NCBI RefSeq assembly: GCF_036711975.1
Contig: NC_091966.1
Location: forward strand, 21,273,501 to 21,337,500
DNA from: Onthophagus taurus
Taxonomy: Eukaryota; Arthropoda; Insecta; Coleoptera; Scarabaeidae
DNA: 64,000 bases
Direction: 5' to 3'
In this document: positions 31,673 to 41,115 of the stretch, piece by piece
How positions within the stretch are numbered: the first letter of the stretch is position 1
How the letters are laid out: each line of letters opens with the position of its first letter
The notes under the pieces: model-generated
The model's input: the letters and a program-made list of their open reading frames with translations, nothing else
Database searches by the model: none
Told to the model about the DNA's origin: nothing
Program-made: the position numbers and the translations under genes

Positions 31673-32005
31673 CTAAACCATACATAAAGAACAATCCTTT
31701 CTTGCCGATGGTGGACCATCAATATGCGTTTCCCAATGAGGCAAATTATAATGTTCAAAACAGGGCAGCTTGCTTTGTAATCGCTCATCGTTTCTATACT
31801 TCAACGGTAATTTAAACCAAACCGCCGCCAAATCTAATGGCTTTACTTTATTGATATAATAATCGATTGGTAAATAACATAATTCGTAGTTTTTAATATT
31901 CGCAAAAGATAAATCAGATTCGTATCTTTCCATAATATCCCACACTTTATTAATTATAAAAGTTGAAAGTCCCAATCTGGTAACTAACCGCCAAAGACGT
32001 TCCAT
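31673..32005 (-). CDS. Unknown protein, about 110 aa, Cys-rich end (inner)
   Basis: First in-frame ATG at 32005; the frame is open up to about 32116, overlapping the end of the DIQGF gene in another frame, so it may instead be a second exon (GTATGT donor at about 32125, ATTCAG acceptor near 32050; I could not fit the phases). Features: a helical N-terminus, LDLAAVWFKLPLKYR, then a C-terminus HWETHIDGPPSARKDCSLC whose Cys/His spacing could bind a metal. No homologue left in the outer element, where this part was lost. Function unknown. Confidence 0.55.
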   Translation of the reverse strand: MERLWRLVTRLGLSTFIINKVWDIMERYESDLSFANIKNYELCYLPIDYYINKVKPLDLAAVWFKLPLKYRNDERLQSKLPCFEHYNLPHWETHIDGPPSARKDCSLCMV

Positions 32006-32061
32006 CTTGAACTGCTCTACCGCTACTACCCGTCTGCCTTTCTCAATTCGTTTACATATAG

Positions 32062-32541
32062 TTATAGATGTCTGAATACGTATGAAAATAAATAAAAAAC
32101 ATTCGATAAGGAGCACATACTTGGTCTCTTTTTATGATAGGGACACATCGGCGCACCAACCTCCAATTTGCATTCATTTTCCGGCAATTCTTTTACCGGT
32201 ATTGTTAAAATTCTTCTTAAAAATGTAGCTTTCTCACGTCCTTTTACGTACGCTACTTTTGTCGAACGACACAAATAATAAACGATCTCATCGAAACGAG
32301 ACGCAGGAACAAACCCGTCGTTCCAATCAATACAATGATGATGACTCATTAACCAATTCGCCGTATTGCGAAATTTGGTAGATAGTGAAGAAAAGCTTCG
32401 ACTAGGTTGAAACACGTAATGACTTATACAATGATTACTGTCGTAAGAAGCCAGTTCCTTTGGGATAAATTCTTCATCGTTTATCGTGAAACCTTGAATG
32501 TCCAAAATAATAAAATCCCTTTGAAAAACCATAATATCCAT
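32062..32541 (-). CDS. DIQGF-family protein, capsid-linked copy (inner), 159 aa
   Basis: Intact. Landmarks: LDIQGF (residues 13-18), FIPKELA, CISHYVFQP, the HHHCIDWNDGFVP segment, VAYVKGREK and a C-terminal CPYHKKRP...C...NV. The first part matches the truncated outer copy (40753-40908) closely and the outer left-end paralogue (17009-17491) more weakly. The position, directly downstream of the major capsid gene, is shared by the two elements. A nuclease-like RNase H fold is conceivable from the leading Asp but not demonstrable here. Confidence 0.75.
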   Translation of the reverse strand: MDIMVFQRDFIILDIQGFTINDEEFIPKELASYDSNHCISHYVFQPSRSFSSLSTKFRNTANWLMSHHHCIDWNDGFVPASRFDEIVYYLCRSTKVAYVKGREKATFLRRILTIPVKELPENECKLEVGAPMCPYHKKRPSMCSLSNVFYLFSYVFRHL

Positions 32542-32614
32542 AATATACCACTATATGCAAACGTTTCCTTCGATGATTAGAGATACACTAAATGACGTTG
32601 CTTCAACAGTACCA

Positions 32615-33874
32615 CTATATTAATTGCTTAACCATTTTCGTAAGAGGCGAATACACAAATGCTCTGTCATGCAGAATTAATGCGTAAGCTGTCGTACCTT
32701 CCGGAATTGGATTTTTCGTTGAATACTCGATTTTTATTTCTACTCCGCTTTTATGTATTGCTTCCTGTTGATACGTGCAATCGATTCCAATTAACGGCGC
32801 GTAAGTTTTAAATTCTTCCGGTGAAAACAAAGGTTCGCTTTCTTGATAGTAGTATGCTTGCTGAAATCTTGAATACATATCATACAAAATCGCATAGTGA
32901 TTGTTATCAAAATCCACATTCAAATTATCGTAAGGAAAACGTTCTCCATTCAAGAAAACGGTTACGTTCGTTAAGTTTATATTATCAAATAATGCCATGT
33001 TTCCTTTAAATATACCCTTTCGATTTGTTTGAAATCCGATGATTATAAATCTAGGCGTTTCCAATTGTGGAGCAGTTTTGACGGCCCAAGATTGCTTCGT
33101 AGTTTGAGGTAATTGAGGGTACTCGTGTATTTCCCACGATCGAAAAGGAACGTGAATGTCTACGTTTCTTTCTGATAGTTTTGTTAATGCCAACTGTTCG
33201 CGTAATCCCACCGCCACGTGAGGAACTCTCCATATAATTTTATTAATGATCAATTTCAATTTTTCGTCGTTCGGAGCGGCTGCTGGTTGAAAGATGACGT
33301 CCGTATCATCGTGTCCGCGAGTTAGCACAAGTTCCTGTCGAACGTTCATCATGATCTTTCTGAAATCTTCTGCGAATCCTAGCAACGTTTTTAGCGGAAC
33401 GCTAAGACCGAAATTTCCATTTTTATCTAAAGCCTTTGAAACACCCGCTATATCATCTTTCCAAGGTTTTATGTGCCAACCGGCGTTCTCTAATTTCACC
33501 ACCTCGTTCTGTGTAGATGAGAAATAACCCTTCATGCATGAGCTTATACCGACGTTCCGCACACCATCAACATGTACTCCGTTAATAAGATATCGAATAT
33601 CGCTAAACATAAATGCAACGGGATTGTTAACCAATTGCCCCGTTGCGCTGGCATCTTTTGTTATACTTCCGTCCGCGGCTAACTTACGAACGCTACCCTC
33701 GACGTATAGATAACTCTCGCTCGGTAAAGTATAATTATCTATTTCCGGAATTGAAATTCTAATTTCGTCATTGTTATCGAACGTGGTCGATCCAAACGGT
33801 TGATGCGAATGGAATTCATAACTTACGATAGAGTGATCTGTTTTTATCTTATCCGTTACTTTTGAAATGTCCAT
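32615..33874 (-). CDS. mcp: Major capsid protein (double jelly-roll type), inner, intact
   Basis: 419 residues, close in length to Polinton major capsid proteins. It starts MDISKVTDKIK and includes SFEFH-like HSHQPFGSTTF, NNPVAFMFSDIRYLINGV, VPLKTLLGFAEDF, FRSWEIHEYPQLPQTTKQ, PRFIIIGFQTNRKG, VFLNGERFPYDNLN and IEYSTKNPIPEGTTAY, the recurring strands expected of a beta-rich double jelly roll. Assembles the icosahedral shell. Its ATG overlaps the stop of the small basic gene by 1 bp (TAATG). The outer homologue is a pseudogene. Assignment rests on synteny and overall resemblance, not on a search. Confidence 0.85.
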   Translation of the reverse strand: MDISKVTDKIKTDHSIVSYEFHSHQPFGSTTFDNNDEIRISIPEIDNYTLPSESYLYVEGSVRKLAADGSITKDASATGQLVNNPVAFMFSDIRYLINGVHVDGVRNVGISSCMKGYFSSTQNEVVKLENAGWHIKPWKDDIAGVSKALDKNGNFGLSVPLKTLLGFAEDFRKIMMNVRQELVLTRGHDDTDVIFQPAAAPNDEKLKLIINKIIWRVPHVAVGLREQLALTKLSERNVDIHVPFRSWEIHEYPQLPQTTKQSWAVKTAPQLETPRFIIIGFQTNRKGIFKGNMALFDNINLTNVTVFLNGERFPYDNLNVDFDNNHYAILYDMYSRFQQAYYYQESEPLFSPEEFKTYAPLIGIDCTYQQEAIHKSGVEIKIEYSTKNPIPEGTTAYALILHDRAFVYSPLTKMVKQLI

Positions 33875-34065
33875 TACTTTAACACTTCGTATCCTAACTG
33901 AACTAAATACCTTCGATTGACTGGTGATAATCGATGAATGGATCGTCTTCTACTGCCGCTACGTTGACTGATGACGCGCGCTTTATAGTTTTCTCCATTA
34001 AACAATTTTCTCGCTCTGTCTCTTCTTGACCACCGCGTTCTTTTGTTTTGATATAACACTGTCAT
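33874..34065 (-). CDS. Small basic protein, 63 aa (inner)
   Basis: ATG at 34065; the frame is open slightly further upstream without ATG. Very rich in Arg/Lys (RTRWSRRDRARK, RSGSRRRSIHRL). The conserved end SPVNRRYLVQLGYEVL matches TRVNRQYLSNLGFQLL in the outer element. Sits between penton and capsid genes in both. Could be a DNA-condensing core protein; inferred only from charge and context. Confidence 0.7.
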   Translation of the reverse strand: MTVLYQNKRTRWSRRDRARKLFNGENYKARVISQRSGSRRRSIHRLSPVNRRYLVQLGYEVLK

Positions 34066-34088
34066 AACGTTAGTCAAATTTAAATAAT

Positions 34089-34820
34089 TCAATTTATCGA
34101 TCTCAGGTGAACTCTCACTGTTATTTCTTCTTCTCTGAAGTCTACCAAGTTTCCGTCCTGATCAAGTATACGTACTGTTAAGCTACTAATCACGTTCGTT
34201 AAAACCGGTAAATAAATAGGTAGTTGTGGTGATTCGATTATTTTAAAACCTGCCGGAACGTTTGGGAAAAAATGATATAAAACGTGCACGGGAACTCCGT
34301 TATTATACGATCCCGTCACTAAATTACAATAAATTTGTAAGGCGTTCGTTTTATTTATGTTTACTACGAAATCGGATTCCACTTCCGTATCTCTAGGTAA
34401 TATTTGAGGCTTGAAGCCAAGTAACGGCCCTATAGAATTATCGCATGCAAAATTAATTCGACGGGTACTTTTTATTAAAGAATGTTGTGTGTTATTATTC
34501 CCCTTAATCCTTATTACGACACTTTTAGCGTGTCTTTTGTCTAGCTGTTCATTCACGAACTCGGCAATATCATCAATATCGTACGTTCCAACAGGTACTA
34601 TTATATTGTTTTTAAAATGTCCTGTCTTATCTTCGTATTGGATTACGTTGTTGTTTTTATTAACGTTTGCTAAACTATTAAACGTTTCGAAATTCAAAAG
34701 AGCCAACTCGTAACTACCAAATTCGTTCAAATAGATCGGAGGATTAAAATTACAAGTCAATTCAGATGACTTTCCAGTCAACGTAAATGTATATGTCGTG
34801 TGTATTGCTTCTTTCTCCAT
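34089..34820 (-). CDS. Minor capsid (penton) protein, inner, intact
   Basis: 243 residues, beginning MEKEAIHTTYTFTLTGK and carrying CNFNPPIYLNEFGSYELALL, a HVLYHFFPNVPAGFKIIE segment and a C-terminal VRILDQDG...VRVHLRS. Conserved with the outer copy (38440-39183) nearly throughout. Length and position next to the major capsid gene fit the single-jelly-roll minor capsid protein that forms the vertices in Polinton-type virions (family knowledge). Confidence 0.82.
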   Translation of the reverse strand: MEKEAIHTTYTFTLTGKSSELTCNFNPPIYLNEFGSYELALLNFETFNSLANVNKNNNVIQYEDKTGHFKNNIIVPVGTYDIDDIAEFVNEQLDKRHAKSVVIRIKGNNNTQHSLIKSTRRINFACDNSIGPLLGFKPQILPRDTEVESDFVVNINKTNALQIYCNLVTGSYNNGVPVHVLYHFFPNVPAGFKIIESPQLPIYLPVLTNVISSLTVRILDQDGNLVDFREEEITVRVHLRSIN

Positions 34821-34850
34821 TACTTCTGAACGTCTAAACGTCTCTAGACT

Positions 34851-35230
34851 CTAATAGATCCTTTTATTACTTAGAAACTTCAGACACAACTGTCCGCAAT
34901 TTTGATCTATTTCTCTTTGATATCGACAGTAATTATACATTACTTGACCACCCCTACCGTCTGACAGCAAATATTGTTCAATTTCTAATGGCGGTCTTAA
35001 ATCACCGTAACTGTCGAAATAGTATATGTCCTTGTCGTCTTTCTTATAGGCGACCCAATGAGTCCCTCGTCCTTTCAAGTTATCCAAGTTAACAATACCT
35101 CTTTCCTTCTTTTTAATCTTACTCGGGAGATTGTCTCTCATAAATATACCCCGAAAATGTGGAATTTTTAGTACTTTCGCAAACTTTTCCAACTCGACGT
35201 TAGTTAACGCACGACGAGGTATTCGAACTA
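34851..35230 (-). CDS. Adenain-type cysteine protease (inner), probably expressed by -1 frameshift
   Basis: The frame is open from the slippery site (35231-35237) to the stop at 34851. Motifs: IPxxxLTxVEL, FRGIFMRDNLPSKI, catalytic His in GTHW, the FDSYGDLRPP segment (Asp/Glu of the triad region) and catalytic Cys in QNCGQLC. The first Met (in FMRDNLP) comes after about 30 residues that are conserved with the outer element, so an internal ATG start would discard conserved sequence. Length about 125 residues, short against adenovirus protease of about 200. Cleaves capsid and core precursors during maturation in related viruses. Confidence 0.82.
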
Positions 35231-36145
35231 GTTTTTTGAACTAGTGGTTATACCGCAACCTTTCTTATAGGGCTTATTGAAGTAACCTGTGCCGCCAACA
35301 TTATTCCCCTTTCCTTCAATAAACAAACCGCAACCTTTCTTATATGGTTTTATATAAAATCCGCTACCTACGGCCTTTGCTTCCATAGCCTTGTTATGTC
35401 TTCGTTCTTCATCTAATTGCTCTCTAGCTGTTTTCGCGTTGTTTATAGTTCTTGCAATAGCGGCAGCACCACCGCCGATACTACCTAGGGCACCTAAAGC
35501 TGCGAACAGGGGAATTAAAGGTAAAAATCCTCCCGTTTTCGGAATTCGAATAACTCGACCTCTAGGTTCGGAAATTCTTTTTCTTATCTTTTTCAAAGCT
35601 CCGTACGCCGCTTTAACGTTTGTCAACAAATTCTTAGCACCTGATCTCGATATTGCGTTGCGAGCGAATCGAAGTGCATCTACAAAAGATATAGCTCCAC
35701 CACGCTTTACACGCGTTCGGACTTTTTTTAAAGGTCGTCGACCCGTACGATTTCTTTTTCTACCTACGCCCATACCGACCGCTACTTTTGCTTTCATTAA
35801 GGCGGCAACTGCGGACGATGCCACTTTTTCTCCAAGAGTAGACTCTTTATTTCGTATTCGTTCTTTCGCTGCTTTATATAATGCTCTGTCTGCGTCGTGT
35901 CTAAATTTTAAATTTGAACTGACCGTATATGCTATATCGTGTTTCTTACACGCTTCGTCTAATGGATTCACGCCTCGATCTCCTCTCGATAATCTCTTTT
36001 CCAACTTGGTACCCGGTCCACAAAAATTATATCCTGGCAAATGAAGTTCTATCGGAAGTTTATCTATCAACTTGTTAAAAAATCCTCGACCAATTCGTTT
36101 GCCTGTCAAACGATAACTGTTACGATTAGGTTCTAACAAATTCAT
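35228..36145 (-). CDS. PLA2/pX-like virion protein (inner), 305 aa
   Basis: Intact; ATG at 36145. PLA2-type signature: LPGYNFCGPGTKL, then DEACKKHDIAY with the His-Asp pair. Basic middle (RTGRRPLKKVRTRVKRGG), then a hydrophobic Gly/Ala segment GGFLPLIPLFAALGALGSI like adenovirus pX, and two GxGxxxKPYKKGCG repeats at the end. Matches the outer protein domain for domain, including KRGG and KTGG. It ends at A AAA AAC TAG, so a fraction of ribosomes may continue into the protease. Probably a virion-internal protein (inference). Confidence 0.8.
   Translation of the reverse strand: MNLLEPNRNSYRLTGKRIGRGFFNKLIDKLPIELHLPGYNFCGPGTKLEKRLSRGDRGVNPLDEACKKHDIAYTVSSNLKFRHDADRALYKAAKERIRNKESTLGEKVASSAVAALMKAKVAVGMGVGRKRNRTGRRPLKKVRTRVKRGGAISFVDALRFARNAISRSGAKNLLTNVKAAYGALKKIRKRISEPRGRVIRIPKTGGFLPLIPLFAALGALGSIGGGAAAIARTINNAKTAREQLDEERRHNKAMEAKAVGSGFYIKPYKKGCGLFIEGKGNNVGGTGYFNKPYKKGCGITTSSKN
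35231..35237 (-). promoter_or_regulatory. Putative -1 ribosomal frameshift heptamer A AAA AAC (inner)
   Basis: Minus strand reads TCA AAA AAC TAG in the frame of the PLA2/pX gene, so A AAA AAC is in the X XXY YYZ register directly before the stop. The flanking ACTAGTT...AACTAGT is a perfect 7-bp inverted repeat spanning the heptamer. No clear downstream pseudoknot could be drawn by eye. Confidence 0.72.
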
Positions 36146-36366
36146 TTTATAATTTCACTCCTTCTTCCTTTTCTTCACAGTTAAAAACTAGAAATGAAGC
36201 TCTGCTGTTGTGCTTTAAGCTTTTATTCCTTTTAAATATTTTACAAAAACAGTTTTGCTCTTAATTTATACTTAAATCTATTAATATTATTATTATTATT
36301 ATTCAGCTACACTTAAATCTACTAATATCCTAAAAATTAATTGTTACTCAGTTAAAAACATTTCGA
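36146..36366. other. AT-rich intergenic region
   Basis: Contains a run of TATTAT repeats and several AAATCTA(C/T)TAATAT-like short direct repeats; no gene seen. Probably 3' flank of the 70-aa gene and promoter of the PLA2/pX gene. Confidence 0.5.
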
Positions 36367-36590
36367 TTACTCTACAATGCTAAAACGTTCTTGATATATA
36401 TTTAATCTATAATCTACATCTAAATATTTTTCTAATAACTTATTTACGTTTCTTATCCTAGTCTTAAATCTAATTCCGTCCAACATCTTTTCTTCCCAGT
36501 CACTTATCCTTGATTGTCTGTAAGCAAACGTCCAAGTGTGCATTCGGTACACTCTATTTTTCGATTCGCAAAACGTCACTTTTTTTCCAT
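36367..36590 (-). pseudogene. Small conserved protein (inner), start region frameshifted at A7 run
   Basis: The frame to 36367 encodes the homologue of the 74-aa outer protein (CESKN, AYRQSR, DWEE, KTRIRNVN, ERF). The only suitable ATG, at 36588-36590, is separated from it by an A7 run (T7 at 36580-36586 on the plus strand) and is one base out of frame, reaching TGA after four codons. Either a real frameshift or a homopolymer error. The rest of the gene is clean, about 70 codons. Confidence 0.65.
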
Positions 36591-36600
36591 TTTATTCACT

Positions 36601-37565
36601 TCACATCTTCATTAATGCGTGCAAATCTAAATAAAGTAATACCTTATCCATACCGTATACGAGCAGTTCTTTAGTTACGCACAAATGTTCACTTGGTGCA
36701 CCGTTTGAAGCAACCAATATATTCGATTTTATATCACCTTGCATTGTTGATACCACATCGATCACGCTATCGTAATAATTTTTATATTCCATACACTTTA
36801 ATACTTCTACCCTACTCGAAACTAAATCGCTAAGTTTCCACAATTCGTGTAACGAGTCGTAAGCCAGGTAAAATATTTCTGACCCCCTTTCCATTTTCAA
36901 CACTTTTCGTACATTTTCTATCCATTGGCTGCTGCAGGTTACGCCGCTTACAACGAAATGTGGTGGTGCCGACAAATCACCAACAAAACTATTCATAATC
37001 AATTGTCTGCTATTAATCACATTTTTCCATTCGTCTTCGGTAAAAGTTATGCATTGTCCTTTTCCCATTAATCTGATAACCGGATCAAAATGTAGATTGG
37101 CAGACATGCCAACCGATATCCATTTCGTTCGACTTTTATTTAAATAATATGTACTCTCGGAGAATAATGGCGCTTGATTACCTTTTTGGAGATTATTTTT
37201 CACTGCTTCATTTAATACTACGTTACTTGTGAAAGGTAACTTTCCACAATTTTCTACATAATGTTGTTGATTGCTAGGAAATACGTACTCCGCTAAGTCG
37301 AAAGCCAACAAATTAATTCCATCGAATACCACATCCTTTTTTCTTTGATTATCACTTCCTAGCGACACATTTGTTGCAGTTGTCTCATTACAATTACCCT
37401 CCATTTTGATGTTTCGGGCAGGTTTTTTATTTTCACCCTTTTCAAATGAATTTACAGCAGCTCTCTTAGTTGGACATTTGGGGTTCGGTCTGGTTGCCAC
37501 TAAACATCAATATTATTGTTTACATTAGTACATTATCTACTTGTATTACATTTGAATTACTTACT
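36601..37565 (-). CDS. Conserved Polinton protein of about 300 aa with a splice-made start codon (inner)
   Basis: Open frame 37499-36601. No ATG stands at its start; the frame begins after TTTAG. Donor ACGA|GTAAGT at 37565/37564 and acceptor at 37501-37500 define a 65-nt intron whose removal joins A to TGGCA, making ATG GCA. The spliced first exon has no earlier ATG back to TATAAATA at 37693-37700. Conserved core with the outer protein: LNKSRTKW, HFDPVIRLMGKGQC, SLHELW, YYDSVIDV, and the C-terminal helix. Function unknown. Intact. Confidence 0.72.
37500..37564 (-). other. Intron splitting the start codon (A|TG), inner element
   Basis: GTAAGT...TTTAG, 65 nt on the minus strand. Same logic as 18034-18088 although the intron sequences have diverged. 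Confidence 0.62.
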
Positions 37566-37692
37566 CGTTACGTTAAAAATCCTCTGTACTAAATGCACCA
37601 AAAATCTACACGATATTTTTAATATGTACTAAATACACAAAAACCTTACTCTGAAGCACAACACTCTGCGGTACAACTTCGACCAACGTTTG

Positions 37693-37700
37693 TATTTATA
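37693..37700 (-). promoter_or_regulatory. TATA box TATAAATA of the inner 300-aa gene
   Basis: TATAAATA on the minus strand, about 130 nt upstream of the donor of the start-codon intron. Confidence 0.55.
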
Positions 37701-37834
37701 GCAATACATAAGGTTGCTGGTGGGGGGAGTAATATTTCACATCATTACCGAATATATCTATTATACATGTTCTAACACGTCATTATATCGTGAGACGTCA
37801 GACAAAACGCATGACAAATTTATTAAGAAGCTCT

Positions 37835-38413
37835 TAAAAAATATCTCGCAGGTGGATCATGACTCATCTACTAACAAGTTAGTTGACCTCCTCCTCAAAC
37901 CTGTCCTCCCAAAAAATTTGCCGATTCAAGAACCTCCTCGCATATTCTTAAATACCCGTACACCTTTACATAATAAAATAAAAAATATCTCGCAGGTAAG
38001 TTATGACTCACTTATTTGTATACCTACATATCTCAAAACCGTATACCTTTGTGTATAATAATAAATTAAGAGATATATCGAAAACATTAACAGTTCATTG
38101 AGAAGCGTCGAAGGATAAACATAGTAATTGTTTTCATCTAGGTAAACAGGTTACATATAAAGATAAATTTTTAATAACATAACCTAAATAAAGATACATT
38201 TTTAATAAAGATAAATTTTTAATAATTTCGTCAAAATAACATGACCTTCTCAAGTTAATTGACCTCCTCCGACCCTCAAAAGAATCGCCGATTCAAGAAC
38301 CTCCTCTCCTCATCGAACCTCCTCTGACCCCTAAAAAATTTGCCGATTCAAGAACCTCCTCCTAGAACGCAGGTTCGAGGAGGAGGTTCTTGAATCGGCG
38401 AATCTATACTACT
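37835..38413 (-). repeat. Inner Polinton right TIR
   Basis: Inverted counterpart of 21002-21605; the outermost 120 bp are almost identical. The terminal hairpin is at 38342-38399. Several copies of GCCGATTCAAGAACCTCCTC occur (about 37919, 38288, 38342). Confidence 0.85.
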
Positions 38414-38419
38414 GTGTAA
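38414..38419. repeat. Target-site duplication of inner Polinton, right copy (GTGTAA)
   Basis: Second copy of GTGTAA; the outer element resumes here. Confidence 0.93.
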
Positions 38420-38439
38420 GATTAGTCTTGAGAACAACA

Positions 38440-39183
38440 ATGGAACAAGATACAATACATACAAGTTATACATTTACGCTCACCGGAAGGGGATCGGAGT
38501 TGTCTTGTAACTTTAACCCACCGATTTATTTGAATGAACTCGGTACATACGAGTTAGCTCTTTTAAATTTCGAAACGTTCAATACGTTACCTAATATCGA
38601 TTCAACAAACAATATTTTACAATATGAAGATCATATGGGAAATTTCACAGAGAATATTGAAATACCGCTAGGAACATACGATATTAACGATATTAACGAA
38701 TACGTTAAAAAAACATTAACAGCGAGGAATATTCTCAGCGTGACTACACCGGGTACACAGATACGCATAAGAGGTAATAATAATACGCAACGTGCTGAGA
38801 TAAAAACAAACCGGCGAATAAATTTTGCTAGCGATAATTCAATCGGTTCCTTACTTGGTTTTAACCCTAAAGTTATACCTAAAAACACGATAACAGAATC
38901 GGATCATATCGTGAATATAAATAAAACGAATGCATTACAAATTTATTGTAATTTGAGCTCCGGATCGTATACGAATGGACAACCCATGCACGTGTTGTAT
39001 CATTTCTTCCCGAACGTACCGGCTGGTTTTAAAATAATAGAAGCTCCGCAACAACCGATTTACTTACCTGTTACAACGAACGTGATTAGTACATTAATAG
39101 TACGCATACTTGATCAGGACGGTCAGTTGGTAAACTTCAGAGACGAAGAAGTGACCGTGAGAGTGCACTTGAAATCGGTGTGA
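38440..39183 (+). CDS. Minor capsid (penton) protein, outer, intact
   Basis: ATG at 38440, 20 bp after the GTGTAA duplication; 247 residues. Starts MEQDTIHTSYTFTLTG and shares CNFNPPIYLNE, YELALLNFETFN, RINFASDNSIGSLLGF and HVLYHFFPNVPAGFKIIE with the inner copy. Before the inner insertion it lay just downstream of the protease. Its 3' part (38925 on) is the source of the 385-bp segment duplicated into the protease gene. One of the few structural genes of the outer element with no lesion. Confidence 0.82.
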   Translation: MEQDTIHTSYTFTLTGRGSELSCNFNPPIYLNELGTYELALLNFETFNTLPNIDSTNNILQYEDHMGNFTENIEIPLGTYDINDINEYVKKTLTARNILSVTTPGTQIRIRGNNNTQRAEIKTNRRINFASDNSIGSLLGFNPKVIPKNTITESDHIVNINKTNALQIYCNLSSGSYTNGQPMHVLYHFFPNVPAGFKIIEAPQQPIYLPVTTNVISTLIVRILDQDGQLVNFRDEEVTVRVHLKSV

Positions 39184-39200
39184 GTAGTAGGGTATTTAAT

Positions 39201-39371
39201 ATGGGTATAGTGTACGACGTTCGAAGAAAAGCACAGGAAAATCTGGGTGATAGAGTAATGTATAAAACGGTACGAAAGGATGTAAAACCTAACAGTAAGC
39301 GAAAATCAACTACCCAGTTAACACGCGTCAATCGTCAGTATTTAAGCAACTTAGGTTTTCAACTACTATAA
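39201..39371 (+). CDS. Small basic protein, 56 aa (outer)
   Basis: ATG at 39201, 18 bp after the penton stop; it ends one base before the capsid ATG (39372). Rich in Lys/Arg, with the conserved end TRVNRQYLSNLGFQLL. Positional and C-terminal homologue of 33874-34065. Likely core or assembly role, inferred from charge and context. Confidence 0.65.
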   Translation: MGIVYDVRRKAQENLGDRVMYKTVRKDVKPNSKRKSTTQLTRVNRQYLSNLGFQLL

Positions 39372-40560
39372 ATGGACTCCTTAAACGTCACGGAGAAAAT
39401 AAAAGTAGATAACTCGATTGTAAGTTACGAATATCATTCCCATCAACCGTTTGGTTCTACTAGCTTCGGTAACAATGATGAAATTCGTATAGGCATACCC
39501 GAAATAGACAATTACATTACTGGATGCGAGTGGTAAAGCAACAAAAGATGCTAGTGCAACTGCAAAATTGATAAATAATCCTGTAGCGTTTATGTTCAGT
39601 GATATTCGCTATCTTATAAATGGTGTTCAAATAGATGGAGTGAGAAACGTGGGGTTAACATCATGTATGAAAGGATACTTTTCGTATACCCCTCACGATA
39701 TAATAAAGTTGGCGAACGCAGGTTGGAACATGGGCGAGGATCTGCTAGGTCAAGTGGTCCCAACATCCCCTGTAACGGATGCAATAATGGATAAAAATGG
39801 AAATTTTGGATTGAGTGTACCGCTAAAGACATTAATAGGGTTTGCTGAAGATTTTAAAACAATTGTGATGAATGTGAGACAAGAGCTAGTGTTAATTCGT
39901 AATAATGATGATAATGATGTGCTTGTGAATACGGTAGAAGAACCGTTACAGTTAAAAATCGATAAAGTTGTGTGGAGAATGCCCCAGCTCTAACAAAAAT
40001 AGCAGGACGAAATATTGATCTGCAAATACCTTTTCGCAGTTGGGAAGTACATGAATATCCTTCTTTACCTCAAACAACAAAGCATTCATGGGCTGTGAAA
40101 ACAGCTCCGCAGTTGGAAACACCTAGATTTATAATAATTGGGTTTCAAACAAAGAAGAAAGGAAAACAGTTGGCGAACATGGCAACCTTTGATAATGTAA
40201 AACTCACCAATGGCGGTATTCCTAAACGGTGAACGCTACCCATACGATAATCTGAACGTGGACTTTGATAGTAATCGTGTCGCAGTGTTATATGACATGT
40301 ATACACGCTTTCAAAAGTCCTACTATGGGAAGGAAGGAGAACCATTACTCACTCCGAAACAATTTATTGAAAATTATCCACTGATTGGAATTGATTGTAC
40401 ATATCAAGCAGAAGCGCTACACAAAAGTGGGGTAGAAATACGGATAGAATTTACGACAAAAAATCCGATTCCTGATGGTACCACAGCATACTGTTTAGTT
40501 TTACATGATAAGGCGTTTCAATATTCTCCACTAACAAAAATCGTCAAACAAATGACTTGA
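39372..40560 (+). pseudogene. mcp: Major capsid protein, outer, broken by deletions and frameshifts
   Basis: Starts cleanly at ATG 39372 and tracks the inner capsid protein, but is broken at least three times: a deletion with frameshift near 39527, another near 39983 (about ten residues' worth of sequence missing) and an indel near 40215. Between breaks the frames keep capsid segments such as NNPVAFMFSDIRYLINGV, FRSWEVHEYPSLPQTTK and FLNGERYPYDNLN, and the C-terminus KIVKQMT is present. Not translatable as one chain. Confidence 0.9.
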
Positions 40561-40752
40561 GTATGGGGAAAGAAGGGTTGGTAGTGTGTAGTTGGATCGG
40601 ATCCTGAGCCGCATCGCACCCGTAGCTCATCATCCGAAATGTGAGACTTCTATATTCAGCGTAAACAAAAAAAAGTCGTAGAGTATAAGTTGTGCGACAG
40701 ATTTCTACGGCTGCATAGTACGACGTTGTACGTTGTATGGATAATCGTGTTG
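40561..40752. other. Intergenic region upstream of the truncated DIQGF gene
   Basis: Moderately GC-rich sequence without a supported gene; probably 3' flank of capsid and promoter of the next gene. Confidence 0.4.
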
Positions 40753-40920
40753 ATGTACGGAAGCAAGATGTATTCAAATAAAACTCAATACATAATTCTC
40801 GATATACAAGGTTTCATGGTCAACGAAGATCAGTTCGTACCTAAAGAATTAGCATCATGTGATAGTAACAAATGCATAACCCACCACGTTTTTCAACCGA
40901 GTAGCAGTAACCCCCCTTGA
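40753..40920 (+). pseudogene. DIQGF-family gene, truncated by the accessory locus (outer)
   Basis: Starts ATG 40753 (or 40768) and matches the inner protein through LDIQGF, FVPKELASCDSN and HHVFQPS, then leaves the family near 40906 and stops at 40920. The breakpoint coincides with the start of a 68-bp minisatellite and the outer accessory locus, so the rest of this gene and the neighbouring 110-aa gene were lost when that segment arrived. Confidence 0.8.
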
Positions 40921-41115
40921 GTCACGGGCGAAGATAAGGTCCGAACGACCTCGCATTCTCAGACAGTATGACCTCCCCTTGGGCCACAGGCGATAACAAG
41001 GAGAAAACCTGGACAACCTCGCATTCCCAGACAGTATGACCTCCCCTTCAGTCACAGGCGATAACAAGGAGAAGACCTAAACGACCTCGCATTCCCAGAC
41101 AGTTGACCGGACAAA
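40912..41115. repeat. Minisatellite, three units of about 68 bp
   Basis: GACCTCGCATTC(T/C)CAGACAGT recurs at about 40948, 41016 and 41084, with CACAGGCGATAACAAGGAG between. GC-richer than its surroundings. It marks the left edge of the outer accessory locus. Confidence 0.88.

Larger units (their letters stand above)
21002..38413. mobile_element. Inner Polinton/Maverick element (17,412 bp)
   Basis: Starts AGTAGTATAGATTCGCC and ends with its exact complement, GGCGAATCTATACTACT. TIRs are about 0.6 kb and a 6-bp GTGTAA duplication flanks it. It carries one complete Polinton gene set in the order PolB (plus) then, all minus, integrase, small GKH protein, DUF8207-like protein, ATPase, accessory locus, DIQGF protein, capsid, small basic protein, penton, protease, PLA2/pX protein, small protein, 300-aa protein. 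Its proteins are clearly diverged from the outer element's, so it belongs to a related but distinct family. The only clear coding lesions are in PolB and the 70-aa gene. Confidence 0.96.

Noticed and set aside
32040..32130. GTATGT...ATTCAG intron fusing the DIQGF gene to the 110-aa gene
   Set aside because: Phases do not join the two frames without a stop, and the unspliced C-terminus of the DIQGF protein matches its paralogue at 17009-17491. A different acceptor is possible but not supported.
35391..36044. 217-aa plus-strand ORF
   Set aside because: Antisense shadow of the PLA2/pX protein gene.
37714..38058. 114-aa ORF in the inner right TIR
   Set aside because: Lies across TIR sequence; the mirrored left TIR has no matching frame.
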